Assembly (NCBI GenBank): GCA_027943335.1
Contig: BSBK01002055.1
Span: 558,001 to 622,000, forward strand
DNA length: 64,000 bases
From: Chamaecyparis obtusa
Taxonomy: Eukaryota > Streptophyta > Pinopsida > Cupressales > Cupressaceae
Direction of reading: 5' to 3'
Below are positions 1 through 12,057 of the stretch, piece by piece. The notes under the pieces were generated by a model. That model saw only the letters and a list, made by a program, of their open reading frames with translations. It was not told the DNA's origin and made no database searches. Every line of letters starts with the position of its first letter. Position 1 is the first letter of the stretch. A program made the position numbers and the translations under genes.

Positions 1-1669
1 CAAGAAATCGGTGGTCAAAATTTAAACCTCAATCAACTTTAAGTCACAGCCATCAGATCTTGTCCTTTCATGGGCTTTATGACTTAACTCATTGGATAGC
101 CCCAGGTTAACATTTAGCAAACACGCGACAAAGAAATCTTAACCCACCTTTTAACTCTGCGAACTGGTGAAAAAAGGAAAGCATTTAACCTCAGTCCCTT
201 ATTTAGCGAACCGGCGATAGAAGGATTTCACCAGTTCATAGAACATTTTAGGCTTCTGCCAGTTTAGTTAGCGATTACGTGAATGCTTGTTCACTAAACC
301 GCTAAAACATTTAGAGAACTGTCATCTTTCTTCATGAACAAGTGAAACCTTTTAGAATTTGTCGGGCTGCTAATCCTTTTATCAAAACCGCTAGACTTTA
401 GACCCCCACCTGGGCCTACTTTATGCCACTTATCACCATGCCATTTGCTACTCATGCCCGGTCACCACTGACAAAGGATGCACCGCAAAGCTTCCCCCTT
501 TAGTGAAGATTGACATCTGTCACTACACCATTGAATTATCCATCATGCAACTCTGATCAATGGTATCATAGCAATTGTTAGCTCCTACAACATATTAACT
601 CCCCTAAGACTGGTGGACCCACTGACAAGTCCACCTCAGCACACTTGGACAAATGAGAACACGCCCAAGTTAGTACCACCTGCCAGAGGACCCACCCTCA
701 TCAGCCATTTGAGAAAAGTAAGATCGACAGCCAAGGTAAGGTCTCAAACCTCTGACATATCTCATGAGAAATTATTCTCATTGTTGATCCTCTACAGATG
801 TCAGGACCCTCTAACAAGTTGAAAACTAGGTCCCACAGACAACTGCCAACACACTAAATTGTGGACCAGTCAAAAAATGCCAACTGTGCCTATGTGTTAT
901 TTTGGACCCACCTTTATCTCTGACATGAACACCTTGAGGATCATATGAATGGCACAAGATCTAAAGGCCTCAAAAGATTCTATGTGCTTACACGCCAGCA
1001 GTCGATCTAGAATCTTAGCCGATATCACAGAGCGTGACCCCACCGTGCTGCATAGGATACTCCAACAAATCAGGGACCACCATGTCATAGAATCTGGTAG
1101 ATGGACATACAATTTATTCATTCATTCTGACAACCTTGCCACTTCACTATTTCCTTCGGCCAATAGGGAAATGCCATGTGTGCCTACTTGGCAGTGGACC
1201 CATCTGCAGAGAAAAGCAACGTCATGAAAGAGAATCAACGGTCGTTGCAAAAGTGCTAGCCTCTGACAAAACCCTTGCACTTTTGTGACAACCATTGGAT
1301 CAAGATGGTGTTAGAGAGTCAGGCCCAGGGAAAAAATAATCGCTGAGGACTTGAGGAAATAATTAATTCGCGAGTCACTTAGACTTAGGAAATATTAAAG
1401 GCCGTCGGGGGTATAGAAACTTAGGAAAAATTAAAGGAAAACCACTGCAAGTCAACCAAAAATATAAAGCACATGCGAATTAGGACTTTTAAGTGACCCA
1501 AAAAGGTAACTTGAAATTAGAACAGGGCCTGGGCAAAACAAAGGGTTTTCATACCAATGGCTAGTTTTTTCAAAAATTTGAACTAAGGATAATGCCAGAG
1601 ACCTAAAAGTAGTTGCAGAGACCAGAAGAAAAGGGCTAAAGCCATGAAAATTTTTCTAGGTGCTAAGAT
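1..1669 (-). mobile_element. Diverged LTR fragment related to the LTR of element E, cut by the window start
   Basis: Read on the minus strand, this stretch starts near 1669 with a sequence close to the start of the E LTR (TTAGCAC, then AAAATTT and CATGG). It then follows the same order of landmarks: AGCCATT, a TGAAAA(A) run, GGxCACTTAAAA, TTTAATATTTCCTAAGT and TTTTTCCTAAGT. The E LTR is about 2.5 kb, so about 1.7 kb of a comparable LTR would be present here, the rest lying outside the window. Similarity fades toward position 1. No coding sequence is supported; short open frames inside are chance. It may be a solo LTR or one end of an older Tat-like element. Confidence 0.55.
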
Positions 1670-1849
1670 ACACCATTAGAGGATGCTACATGGTTAACTC
1701 CTATAGCCATTAAGAATATTGGTTTTCCTCTCTTAGATTTACCAACTCAAGGGGCTTGAGTTCTTTTGTCCCAAGGAGCATGGTCTAGGGAACCCAAGGC
1801 CTCATCTAGGATGTTCCTCATTTTTTTGGTTTTTTTTAATTTTTAATAA

Positions 1850-3355
1850 AGGGAATGGATCTCATGGATCATTCCTTCATGTTTTGAATCCTATTGTATG
1901 GTCAAGGACCCCATAGGGATGTCTATAAGCCTTGGGATGCCTTAGTCCATTGGGATCCTAGGTTTCTTAGGGATAGAAACCTTAATGGTTTTGAGTCTTT
2001 TAGAATTTTTTTTGATTTTTTCTTGTGTTTTGGTGCATTTAAGGGATTTATATCTTGGATCATCCTTTGTGATCACTTTTTAAGACTTTTGGTGGCACTT
2101 TGTGCATTTTTGTCAAAGTTGCAAAAGTTGCAGAAAACATGCTCAAGCAACTTTTTAAAGTTGCTCAAGAAGTTGAAATATTGGTTACCAACGGTCAAAA
2201 CTATGTGGAGACCATTTGGAAACCATTTTTTATCCTATTTAAACTTTTTAAGACCTCTCCAAGAGGTTATAACTAAAAAGCATGAAGTTTGAGTGTAAAA
2301 CTGAATAAAATCTACCATTTCCCTATGTAAACTAGTTGTGTATGGAAGTGTACAAAGGCACTTGTGAACATAACCTACATGATTGGAAATGTTCTTGAAT
2401 CCATGTTTTAATGCAATTGGTTAGGTTTTGATTAGTGTTGTGCTGGTAAAGATATCCACTAATTTGTGGAGGCAGTCAGGGAAGAGAGTTTCACTAGACC
2501 TTCCTCACAAATGGGGGTCTAACTTGCATTTCCTCCAGTGGAAAAACCTAATTGTTTGGGGAATGCAAGTTAGATTTATAATGTGTACAAATTCAAAATA
2601 ATTCCATAGGAATCGGTCGACAAAGAGGTTTAGCACTGAGTCCTAGACTGAACATCTCTATGTGTTCAGTCAGGATTGTTGAAGAAGGGGTGTGAAATCT
2701 GAGGTACTAGATGAAGTGAATAGTTGGAGTGTGTATTTGGAGTGTATAATTGATATTGGAATTTTTTATGACACTACAAACATCTTATGACCCCATCATT
2801 AGTCATTTCTATTGTAAAATAGGGCTAATCTAGCCAATTAGTCATGTGTACCTAGTGGTGGTTAGGTGGTTCTAGAGTAAGATCAAGGCTTGTTTCCTTG
2901 GGGAACTTTGTAAAGGAAAATAGGGTATCCAAATCTAGTTTTATTTTGTCCAGAAACCTTTGGAGTGAAAATTTGTTCACCTGAAAGTAGTTCGAGAGAC
3001 CTACAAGGGTTTGTAGGTGAAGTTGTGATCAGAGTATTGTGGAAGTTGGAGAAGCAATCTGGTGGTTGATTCTTTGTATTTGGTTTCTATGTAAGGTGTT
3101 CCAATCATAAGATTGGTCAAGAAACTTGATTAGTGAAGAGTTCCATTATTTGGTCTCAAATAGGGAGGGAGTCCCTCAGACCATAACTAGGTGAAGTTAA
3201 GAATTGTTGTTAGGAGTTGGGAGTAACCTTGAAAAAGGGTTAGACAGCTTAGAAAGATAGACATCCATTCTAATCTAAGACAGGAGGAGTGAATCATTAC
3301 CTAAGGATAGGTTGTGAAGAGTTGTGGGTATAAAGACATTGTTACTACATACCAT
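1850..3355 (+). mobile_element. LTR-like copy J1, paralogous to the LTR before position 31525
   Basis: Blocks here recur in order in 30120-31525. Examples are the AAGTTGC-rich stretch (2105-2175 against 30340-30400), CTAACTTGC followed later by GGAATGCAAGTTAG (2520-2575 against 30765-30815), AACATCTCTATGTGTT (2651-2666 against 30898-30913), and a GGCC/TAGCCAA..AGTCATGTG-type block (2830 against 31080). The second copy is followed by a primer site and a gag start, so both are read as LTR sequence of one gypsy-like family in plus orientation. No primer site follows this copy: it ends beside the CT microsatellite. It is therefore a 3' LTR, a solo LTR or a truncated copy. The left boundary is uncertain. 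The 132-codon frame inside it (1894-2292) has no recognisable domain. Confidence 0.5.
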
Positions 3356-3358
3356 TGT

Positions 3359-3359
<1 letters not shown>

Positions 3360-3411
<52 letters not shown>
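3360..3411. repeat. (CT)n microsatellite
   Basis: About 25 uninterrupted CT units, directly after the end of the J1 LTR-like copy and before AT-rich DNA. No function is visible. Confidence 0.98.
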
Positions 3412-3413
<2 letters not shown>

Positions 3414-4351
3414 TATGTATTATTGAACATATAATATAAATATTGAATACTAATATTATAGTATTATACAATAGATAAATAAATAATAATAATATATTAC
3501 AATACTAATATAAAAATTTATATAATACTAATGCTATGCTATTATCATTTAATATTAATATTAAAAAAAATTATGATATATAACTTAAAATTGAAATAAA
3601 TACTCAACTCATCTAATATTAACATAAAAAGAAAAATTAATATGTAACTTGAAATTGAAAAAACCACTTAAAATGAAAAGTTAGATTAGGCAGACAATTT
3701 CAGATATTTGATATTATTGGATATCTAATATTATTAGATATCCAAATTTTTTGGATATCTGATTTTATCAGATATCCAATTAGGCTGGGTATTGTCCTTG
3801 GGCAATGCCAAACATGAATGGTCAACCCATTAGAGGTGTTCAACAGATTTGTTTTGATCTCAAGAATTTGACCATGTAGCTGACAACTTTTTTTTCACTT
3901 GAAATTGATGAAACAAAAAGGGTTTCTTAAAGACATTTCAACTTTCCATCAATATAATTATTGTCAAATTTCGAGTTCAGTAAGTAATTATTACTTATTT
4001 TTTAATTGAGTTATCTTTAAAGTCATAATTGATATACTCATTGAAAAACAACTATAACTTTCAAATAGTTTAACCTTTTTGAAATCTGAAACATGTGTCA
4101 CATTCTATGCTTCGGCTACTATAAGAAAAAAGAGTTTTCAATTTTGTAAAGTTTAGAATTAGTTAAGGTGGTCAAACACGAGAGTTTTTTTATTCTGAAT
4201 AAGTTGTAGTAGAAAATTCATAATTAATTATTTATTTGGAAATAAATTACACAAAATATGTGTCACATCTGAACATGAGTTGACTACTTATATCTAGAAT
4301 ATTTGGAAAATATATCATCATTTGATTGTGATTAAGGCGGTTAGACATACA
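3412..4351. other. AT-rich non-coding DNA flanking element A
   Basis: No gene is supported. The stretch is AT-rich and carries two adjacent palindromes (3719-3779, listed separately). Around 4155 and 4330 a GTTAAGG/ATTAAGG..GGT..AGACA-like phrase occurs twice in diverged form. The second occurrence continues across the element A insertion into 25205 onward, so this is the DNA into which A inserted. Confidence 0.6.
3719..3779. repeat. Two consecutive near-perfect palindromes
   Basis: 3719-3743 is an inverted repeat with 12-base arms (GGATATCTAATA and its complement) around one central base. 3751-3779 has 13-base arms (TTGGATATCTGAT and its complement) around TTT. The two share the core GATATC. 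They could extrude as hairpins or be the remains of a foldback element. Confidence 0.85.
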
Positions 4352-5445
4352 TGTTAGGAATGAGAACATTGAGAGGGGGGGGGTGAATCAATGTTCCATA
4401 TATTAATACTTTTTCTTAACTCTTGAAACTTAGATTAATTTCTTATGTACTAAAATGAATATCAATACAAGAAAGATAAACAACCATAACACATAACACC
4501 AAATATGATTATGGGGAAACCCAAATAGGTAAAACTTCGGTGGGAATTGACACCAACTAAGAACTGCACTAGTGTTTTATGATCCCTGTTAGAAGATCTT
4601 GCAACCCTGTTAGGAGTTGTTCTTTACAATGCTTTTAGTACAGTGACCTAGTCAAGGGTCGGACCCTTTTAGGAGTCTTTTATAATTTACCCTATTAGGG
4701 GTGGGGACACATTTTCCTATAGCTCACTGCTCGAGTGGTGAAGGCTACAACCATTTGGATCTCTGATGCATACTATATCTGCAAGGTGAATTGTTGTGGT
4801 GACACTGCTGATGTTTTTGCCTCTTGTAAAGAACTAAAAAATTCCAAATACTCTTTGTATACCTTTTCTCTACTCTTATCAACTTTCTATTCTAATGCCA
4901 TGCTTAATTACAAAGGCACATGTCTTATTCATATGCCCAAACAAAACTATTAACTAGGTCGGCCTTCAACCTATTACATACAATGCTTCCAAGTGAATTG
5001 GCTCAAGTGTGTTTACAAAAAAAGATATTAACATGTCTATAACCTAATTAAAATAGGCACATAGCCATTATAAATCAATATTATAACCACTAAAGAAAAT
5101 ACCAACAGTTAGCTCCATGCTCTATTATGCTCTATCGCTTACTGTCTGTGCCACTTCAACTGGTTGTATCTTCATCATACTAAATCATCTGATCATGCGC
5201 TATTAGACTTGGCATGATTATATATCAAAAATATTATCTTCAAGGGTGCATGCCAAAATGCAATCATACACATGTGCGTTGATGCTCTGTTTACCTGGTG
5301 CCCTCCTAACTATCTAGTCTTTCATACTTAACCAAATCTGATGTTCTAACTAATTGCATTGACCCCATAACATCATATGAATTTTTTTCCATAATGAAAG
5401 CAATATATCTTAGTCATATACAATAGTATAGTCAACTTGTCAACA
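4352..5445 (-). repeat. Element A 3' LTR
   Basis: 1094 bp, running from TGTTAGG to CAACA on the plus strand, and matching 24086-25204 along its length. Just inside the left end a 9-base inverted repeat (GAACATTGA, 4364-4372, and TCAATGTTC, 4388-4396) brackets a run of G, which is a C-rich loop in the transcript. The polypurine tract lies immediately to the right. Confidence 0.9.
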
Positions 5446-5460
5446 ATCTCCTCCTTTTTC
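5446..5460 (-). promoter_or_regulatory. Element A polypurine tract (plus-strand primer)
   Basis: On the minus strand this reads GAAAAAGGAGGAGAT and abuts the 3' LTR. A TTGCCATTAATG phrase lies next to it (plus-strand 5461-5475), as in elements B, D and H. Confidence 0.85.
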
Positions 5461-5691
5461 ATTAATGGCAACAAAGGAATATGGCCAAGTTACTAACTAT
5501 ATCTTTATACACAATTTTCTAACATATATACTAACTTATATCTCCCCTCCTGCTATATACTCTACTCCCCTTTATATCATATACATAGCTCCATATTCTC
5601 TCTTCTATATACTAGACTCCCCCTTTGACATTAATAATAAAGGTGCTCAAAAAGGTGTATCTACAAGTACTTACAAGGTGAGTACATCCGG

Positions 5692-8600
5692 ATATGCTAT
5701 CTTTAGGATCTGGATCTCTTGCATCCAAAATGTTGTTAGTGCATTTATAGTCTGGAGATGGGAACACAAAGCATATGTTAACTTCTCAATCTTCTCCAAA
5801 TCTGAGTGTGAACCTTGATCATATGTCACCATAGTGGCATTGATCTCCTTGATGTTCTGATTAAATACATCTAATGAGGGTGCAAGAGCATTTCTTAGCT
5901 ATGTTTGCCTTGCCCTTATCTTGCACATTTCTTTCTCTCCCTTTTCTATTTTGTCCACTTGTCCTTGGTACACATTGTTACACATATTTACATCTATACT
6001 GGGATCTTCTATTGATTTCCTCACTACATCTATCATAGCTTCTACTTCTTAATTTTTCTTGTCGAGATTTGCAGTCAGCTTATCCTTATTCATACAATCT
6101 ACTATGATTTGTCTTCCTTTAGCTACAAATTCTTTTAACAAAGCTTGACCAGCCTTCAAAGAGCTAAGGTCAAGTGCAAAGTTCCCTACCAATTCACTCA
6201 ATCTCTTCTTATGATATTTCTCTTTTGCCACCTTGGATGAAGATTCTTCAAGGCTAGAAAAGTTTTCTTTGAAACATGTCATAATGGAGTTGACATCATC
6301 TACTGAGTGTATGCTTGACACTTTCTTGTCTAAAGGTAATAAGTTATTTAGAATGTTGACTGACTCAACAAATAGTGGATTCCTCATAACTTGTTTCTCC
6401 TTGGCTTTTTCCATTGCAAGTACACTGATCTTGATCAGGTCTTCTTCTCCCCACGAGTCTAAATTAGTAGTGTTAGGAGTCAAACTTGACAACAATGATA
6501 CTGATGGTTTTGGGGTGAGGAGTGAATGTTGACTGATGTCCATTACCTCAGTTCTTGTAATCACATGTTCATCTTTATTTTCTATATCCTCTCCCTCTTT
6601 TTCTTCTTCATTCTCCTCTATATCTCCTTGTCATTTTATGTCTTCTATCTACACTTCTTGTTGCTGCATAGGTGAATTATCACCACATAGAATTTTTTCT
6701 TCCTCGATGCTCAAAAATCCTTGTTCAAACTTATCCAATTCCTTATCTTTGGCCGCCATAGATATCTCAATGTTATCTATCATGATAGTGTCTTTCTTGG
6801 TTTTAGGCATGGGCACAGATATCATTGCCTCAGTGGGTGTTTTCATTGTGGGCACTAAGTCCTATGGACATATCATAGGTGCATTTATACCCTCATCCAC
6901 TTTGGCTTCCTCAACAGGTGTATGAGTTGTGGGCATAGATGTTGGTTGCATGCATTGTTCTAGGAACACCTTCTCAAAGGCTTGTTCTCTCTCCTTGGAG
7001 ATCAATTCATAATCCTTATTCATAATATGTAATGTTCTTATCTTAGTTCTAAGGTGTGGCTTTACTAAGTCCTTTAATAAGGTCTTCTCTTCAACTGAGC
7101 ATAATGGTAGATTTTCATCCAGTATATTTTCTTTGATTCTAAAGTCTTCTTCACTAGCTTGTCTTTTCAAAGTATCCAAAATTTCCCAAACTTTATCCAG
7201 AATCACTATCTTCAATTCTAGCACAGTCTTCTTGAATTTGATCATATGTTTGATCAACATATCATGGATCTCAAACTTGTCAATCTCATGATATCTATCA
7301 TAAAACTTAAGTATCTGATCAATTCTACCTTCATCTACCACTCAAGATCTCAAAACTTGTAAATTTGGTAGGAATCCTACCTTAGGAGGTGGTTGTACAT
7401 TTTTGGCTTGGCTTCTTGTGGCTCTTGTTGATGGGTGGCTTTTAGCTATTTACTTCTTCCTCTTGGACATCTTGCTTGTTTTAGGAGATGCTTCAATGGA
7501 CTCTAAGTCAATTTTATTTATGGGTGCAGGAGTGATATCATCTGTCTTCTTCTTTTCTTTGGGATCATCAGGTTTCTCAATTTTTATTTTATTCTCCTTA
7601 GGGTCATCTATTTTCTTTATTTTGGTTTCAACAGTGGATGCACTCTCAATTTTCATAGCTATCTTGGCCTCTCTAGCTTTATCTAGGTTAGATTGAGTGA
7701 AACCATGAACCTTAAGTATCTCTGATGTGATTTTAGAGGCTTTCCTCTTGGTCATTGCACTATTTAGGAATGCATCTACCTGTATGGTTTTCTCCTCATA
7801 TGTTCCCCATCTAGACTCATTGGGATCCTTGGGTGCTGAAAGTAGAACTGGTGCATATGCTTCCAAAACCTATTCCTCAACTTCATAACCAAGTGGATGA
7901 ATCCACTTAGTTATAGGCTTAACAACTTCCATACAAGTTATGTCTGTTTCCACCATAAAACAAATACTTTCCTTATACTTTTCAACTATGCTTCCAGGTA
8001 TTCTATACCTCATCTGCATCTTTATCCTAAATATTTTTATCTCTAACTCCATAAAATATTTCAGAGAACTCTCAGTTGATGCCTTAAGTGATATTTGTGG
8101 CATAGTAGGCATGTTTTTATAAAGGTATAAATATGAGACTTTTCCAACTATATGAAAGTACATATAGATAATCAGTGATCCAAACCTGAATATTTTTCTC
8201 TTGTCATGTTTGATTTCCCTTATATTGTCAATCAAATGTGTGCACAAGATCTCACATAAGTTGAATTCTCCATTTTCTCTCACCAATCTAATGGCTTCTA
8301 GAATAGTAGCCGTGGAAACACTATTGACCCTATTTACATGTTGAAATTTGTACCCAAGTATCATAGACCTCAATTTGATGTCTTTCTCCTCAATTGGCTC
8401 TATGGTCATGCCGCGCTTGTCACTGCACAACTTACAAGCTTTCTCAACCAATTTTTTTGACAACCTTATCAACTGGAAGAATGTCGCCTCTCTTTGATAG
8501 TTCTGTTATCTCATAAATGAGATCAGCTGTGATTCTAACTGAAACTTCACCTATCCAAAATAGGTCATCATGAATTCTACTGAACAAGATCTTAATCTAT

Positions 8601-8902
8601 TTGGATTCATAGAATTCATAGGTTGTAGCATACTCAATGATTGGGTGATTCTCAAGGTGCATGAACTCATCCATGAATGTTTTATCAGAATTCATCATTG
8701 ACTCAAGGTGCGACCTAATTCTATGCAAACCAACCAGTTCCTTTTTACAATACACATATGGATGTATGTCTTCTATGTGCATAATGCCCATTGGGGTTCT
8801 AAAAAAGGCTCCTTCTAGGTCATCTAGGGTGGACTTGAAAGGATGCTTCTTAAACACATATCTTTTCCTTTCAGCAACATCAACCACAACTAGTGTAGCC
8901 AT
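5692..8902 (-). pseudogene. Element A ORF2: conserved protein of unknown function, about 1,070 codons
   Basis: I do not recognise this protein. It starts at the ATG at 8902 (MATLVVVDVAERKRYVF) and runs toward the polypurine tract. Most of it (8472-6049) stays in one frame. There is a frame change between 8597 and 8472, and in-frame stops near 8597, 7869, 7449, 7342 and 6856. The N-terminal part has a TFMDEF..HPIIEYATTYEF segment; the middle is basic and lysine-rich; the C-terminal third (6564 on) is rich in charged, helix-forming residues. Element B has the same order of segments with many conserved residues (for example WGTYEEKT, KPHLRTK, EDLIK, KEKQVMRNPL), so it was a real ORF of the family. 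A host gene captured by an LTR element is possible. Confidence 0.7.
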
Positions 8903-9230
8903 GACTTACTTGATTTTTCACAGAGGTTTCCAAGGGTTTTTGAATTGTTGCATCTGAACTAGGGCTTCCAACAATCAATCTCCCTTCTTCATTGATAAAT
9001 TCAACTAAAACACTTCACAACTCAACTGCTAGTGCTCCTATGATCTCTAAACGCTTAAAATTTATTGTAATTGAGTGATCAGTGAATCTCCAATGACTAT
9101 AAAGTAGATTTATGCCATTAATGCTTGCCGCATAAACACAAAATGCAACTGAGAATTTTTTTATTTATTTTTGCCAACAATCAAGTAGTGCACTCTTGCC
9201 TATTGCATCACATAGTCTCCAAATAGTTGT
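8903..9230. other. Spacer between ORF2 and ORF1 of element A
   Basis: No gene is visible. It matches the ORF1-ORF2 spacer of element B (around 38320-38640). Its right end (GTTGT, 9226-9230) is the target duplication of element G, repeated at 22816-22820. Confidence 0.7.
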
Positions 9231-9540
9231 TGATGCAGGAGCATCTTGATTCTTTGAGCAATATTGCATCAACCAAAAACATTTCCTAATTTCTGTACCT
9301 ATTTTCTATTGTTTTCATTATAATCTTTTCATTTGATGGTTTCATGTTGTGAAAAGCTTACATTATGCTGAGGACCTATTTGGGAACCTTATCCTAATTG
9401 TCTCATTTCCATTGTGTATTCATTTCTTTCATGTGATATTCATATTGCTTCTGTTGTGTAACTCAAAGCAGGGCTTATTGTTGATTCAAGTGGAGTCAAT
9501 TCTACTTGATTCTTCTTGTATCTACCCAACCCTTCCATCA
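9231..9540 (+). repeat. Element G 5' LTR, internally deleted
   Basis: 310 bp from TGATGCAGGAGC to CCATCA. The first about 165 bp match 14184-14349 and the last about 145 bp match 22672-22815. The 650 bp that lie between in the 3' LTR are missing here (junction near 9396). Confidence 0.9.
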
Positions 9541-9542
9541 AG

Positions 9543-9557
9543 TGGTATCAAAGTGAG
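9543..9557 (+). promoter_or_regulatory. Element G primer binding site
   Basis: TGGTATCAAAGTGAG, two bases after the LTR end. It resembles the tRNA-iMet-type site TGGTATCAGAGC. Confidence 0.75.
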
Positions 9558-9675
9558 TTATTTCTTGTGGATTAGATTGTGGAGAACCTTATTGGATTGG
9601 TTGTAGGGTGGCAGATCTGAGATCTAACCTATAACTTGTAGAAGGTTACGATCTTGCTGGAACCTAATTGTCAAG

Positions 9676-11094
9676 ATGGCTCATGGTAGAGGAAATGATA
9701 ATGCTATCATGGATATGTTGAGGCAGATTGCAACTAGGCTTGAAGCTATAGAGATAGCTCAGAGAAGAGGCACACATCTTGAAGATGTTAGTGATAAAGA
9801 AGAAGAAGCAACACCTAATGCTGAACCTGAAGTTGAACAAGATGAGGAAAGACTCTTGAGACTTTTGTCTAAGGCTAACTCCAGACCTGCAGTTGAAGTT
9901 GCTTGCTATGATGGAAGACTTGAGACCGATGTACTTTTGGATTGGATCTCTAAGATGGATAAATATTTTGAGTATGAAGGTACTCTTGATAATAAGAAGG
10001 TTAAAATAGCAGTCACAAAGTTGAAAGGTCATGCATCTCTTTGGTGGGATCATTTGCAAACTGAGAGACCGAAGAGAGGAAAAGAAAAGATCAAGACATT
10101 AATGAAGATGATTGGAAAGATGAAGAAGAAGTTTCTTCCAGCTGACTACCAAGTTATTCTGATGAGAAAAATGAAAAATCTGAGACAAAAGGACATGAGT
10201 GTGAAAGAATATACTGAGGAATTTTATAAATTGGACATCAGATCTAGACATGTGGATGATGAAGTTGAGAAGGTGGCTAGATATCTGAATGGCCTGAGGA
10301 CATCTATTCAAGATGAGATCAGTTATGTGAAAATAGATAGTGTGGAAGAAGCATACCACTTTTCTTTGAAGGCTAAAGATAGATTGACAAAGAGACATGA
10401 ACAAATACAAAGAGGAAGGGGTGGCAGATTTCAGAGAAGTAGAGGAAGATCTTATGGAGAAAGTAGCAAATTTGACAATGCAGCACAAGATAAAGGATGG
10501 AAAGATGACCTTGTTGCTAAAAGAGGTAACTACTCTAGAGGTAGCTATACTGGTTACACTAGGAATAACAATAATGGGAAAAGAGAAGAGAAATCTTGGT
10601 TTAAAGGTACTTGTTACAAATGTGGTGAAAAAGGACATAGAGATTTTGAATGTGCTAACTCTGGAAAGAAGACTGGAGGTAATGGTAGAAATAATTTGTC
10701 TTGTGAAGAAGTTGAGGAAATGTCTAATGAACCTGAACATGGTGAGAACTTGATGTTGAGAAGGATCTTGTGGAATGAAGAAGCTGATGAGGAAACTATT
10801 CTGAGGAAAATTTTGTTCAAAACTAGATGTAAGATCACTGACAAATGTTGCAAGGTAATCATTGATAGTGGAAGTTATGATAATTTGGCAATCAAAGAGC
10901 TGGTTAAAAAATTGAAGTTGCAGAGATTGAAACATCTGAAGCCTTATCATATTTCTTGGATCCAAAAGGAGCATAAACTACTTGTAAGTGAACAATGCCT
11001 TGTTAAATTCAAAATTGGGAATTATCATGATGAAGTCTTGTGTGATATTATGCCTATGGATTGTTGTCATATTCTTTTAGGTAGACCTTGGTAG
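9676..11094 (+). pseudogene. Element G gag and aspartic protease
   Basis: 472 codons from an ATG 119 bases after the primer site. Residues from about 70 to 240 match the retrotransposon gag fold (phrases such as LLDWISKMDKYFEYE, ASLWWDHLQ, KKFLPADYQ). A CCHC zinc knuckle, CYKCGEKGHRDFEC, starts at residue 313 and would bind element RNA. The protease follows, with its active-site DSGS at about residue 397 and a LLGRPW end phrase. The frame stops at a TAG (11092-11094) exactly after GRPW, where the same frame continues with the linker to reverse transcriptase. Gag, protease and polymerase were therefore one polyprotein, and this stop is probably a CAG-to-TAG change. Confidence 0.9.
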
Positions 11095-12057
11095 TATGAT
11101 AGGAAAGCTTTGCATGATGGTAGATTGAATCAATATACTATTTGGATGGATGGAAAGAAACAAGTGTTATTGCCTTTGATAGAGAAGTTTGATGAAGGTC
11201 ATTGTACTACAGTCAGAGTATGCTTGGTTGATGGTAAAAAGTTTGTAAGAGAAATGAAAGAACAAAATGTTTGCTTTGCTTTAATTCCAAGAAAGACTGA
11301 GAAACAAGATGAGTTAGAACATGCACCTGAGGTTAAGCCATTGTTGAATGAATTTCATGACATCATTTCTGATAATGTACCTTATGGTTTACCACCTATG
11401 AGAAGTATAAGTCATTGTATGGATTTGATACCTAGAGCTAGTTTTCCTAACAAAGCACCACATAGGTTGACACCTAATGAAAAGATTGAGTTGAATAGAC
11501 AAGTGGAATAATTTCTTGAGAGAGATTTGATTAGGGAAAGTTTGAGTCCTTGTGCAGTACCTATTGTATTAGCACCTAAAAAGTATGGAGAATGGAGAAT
11601 GTGCACTGATTCTAGAGCTATAAAAAAGATAACAATAAAGTATAGATTTCCTTTGCCTAGGATGGATGACATAATGGATAGTTTGAGTGGAGAAAAGTAT
11701 TTCAAAAAGATTGATTTGAAAAGTGGATATCATCAGATTAGGATCAGAGAAGGGGATGAATGGAAAACTGCTTTTAAGACTAATGAAGGTTTGTATGAAT
11801 GGTTGGTTATGCCTTTTGGTTTGACTAATGCACCTAGTACTTTCATGAGGCTGATGATTGAAGTTCTAAAAAGATTCTTGGGTGAGTTTGTGATTGTATA
11901 TCTTGATGACATTTTGATATTTAGTAAGAGTAAGGAGGAACATCTTGAACATATCAGACAAATATTACAGAGATTGAAGGAAGAAAAGTTGTTGATTAAT
12001 ATGAAGAAATGTTCATTTATGAAAGAGGACATTGTATATCTTGGTTTTGTAATTTAA
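11095..12057 (+). pseudogene. Element G reverse transcriptase
   Basis: In the same frame as gag. It shows the gypsy RT series: [15 protein letters not shown], then [44 protein letters not shown] and the catalytic box [10 protein letters not shown], with YLDD at 11899-11910. The three catalytic aspartates are present. Stops lie near 11511 (TAA after QVE, just before FLERDLI) and 12057 (TAA after GFVI). It would copy element RNA into DNA in the particle. It is followed directly by RNase H in the same frame. Confidence 0.9.

Noticed and set aside
613..2292. Several short open frames (613-822, 949-1227, 1894-2292)
   Set aside because: They lie inside LTR-like sequence, carry no domain, and are not conserved in the paralogous LTRs.
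3360..3411. CT tract as a promoter or polypurine tract
   Set aside because: A perfect dinucleotide run of this length is a microsatellite, and no LTR begins beside it.
5465..5818. 117-codon plus-strand frame next to the element A polypurine tract
   Set aside because: It begins in the polypurine flank and overlaps the antisense of the ORF2 C-terminus. The matching region in B has no such frame.
10099..10974. 291-codon open frame on the minus strand
   Set aside because: It is antisense to the gag and protease of G; the plus strand explains the sequence.
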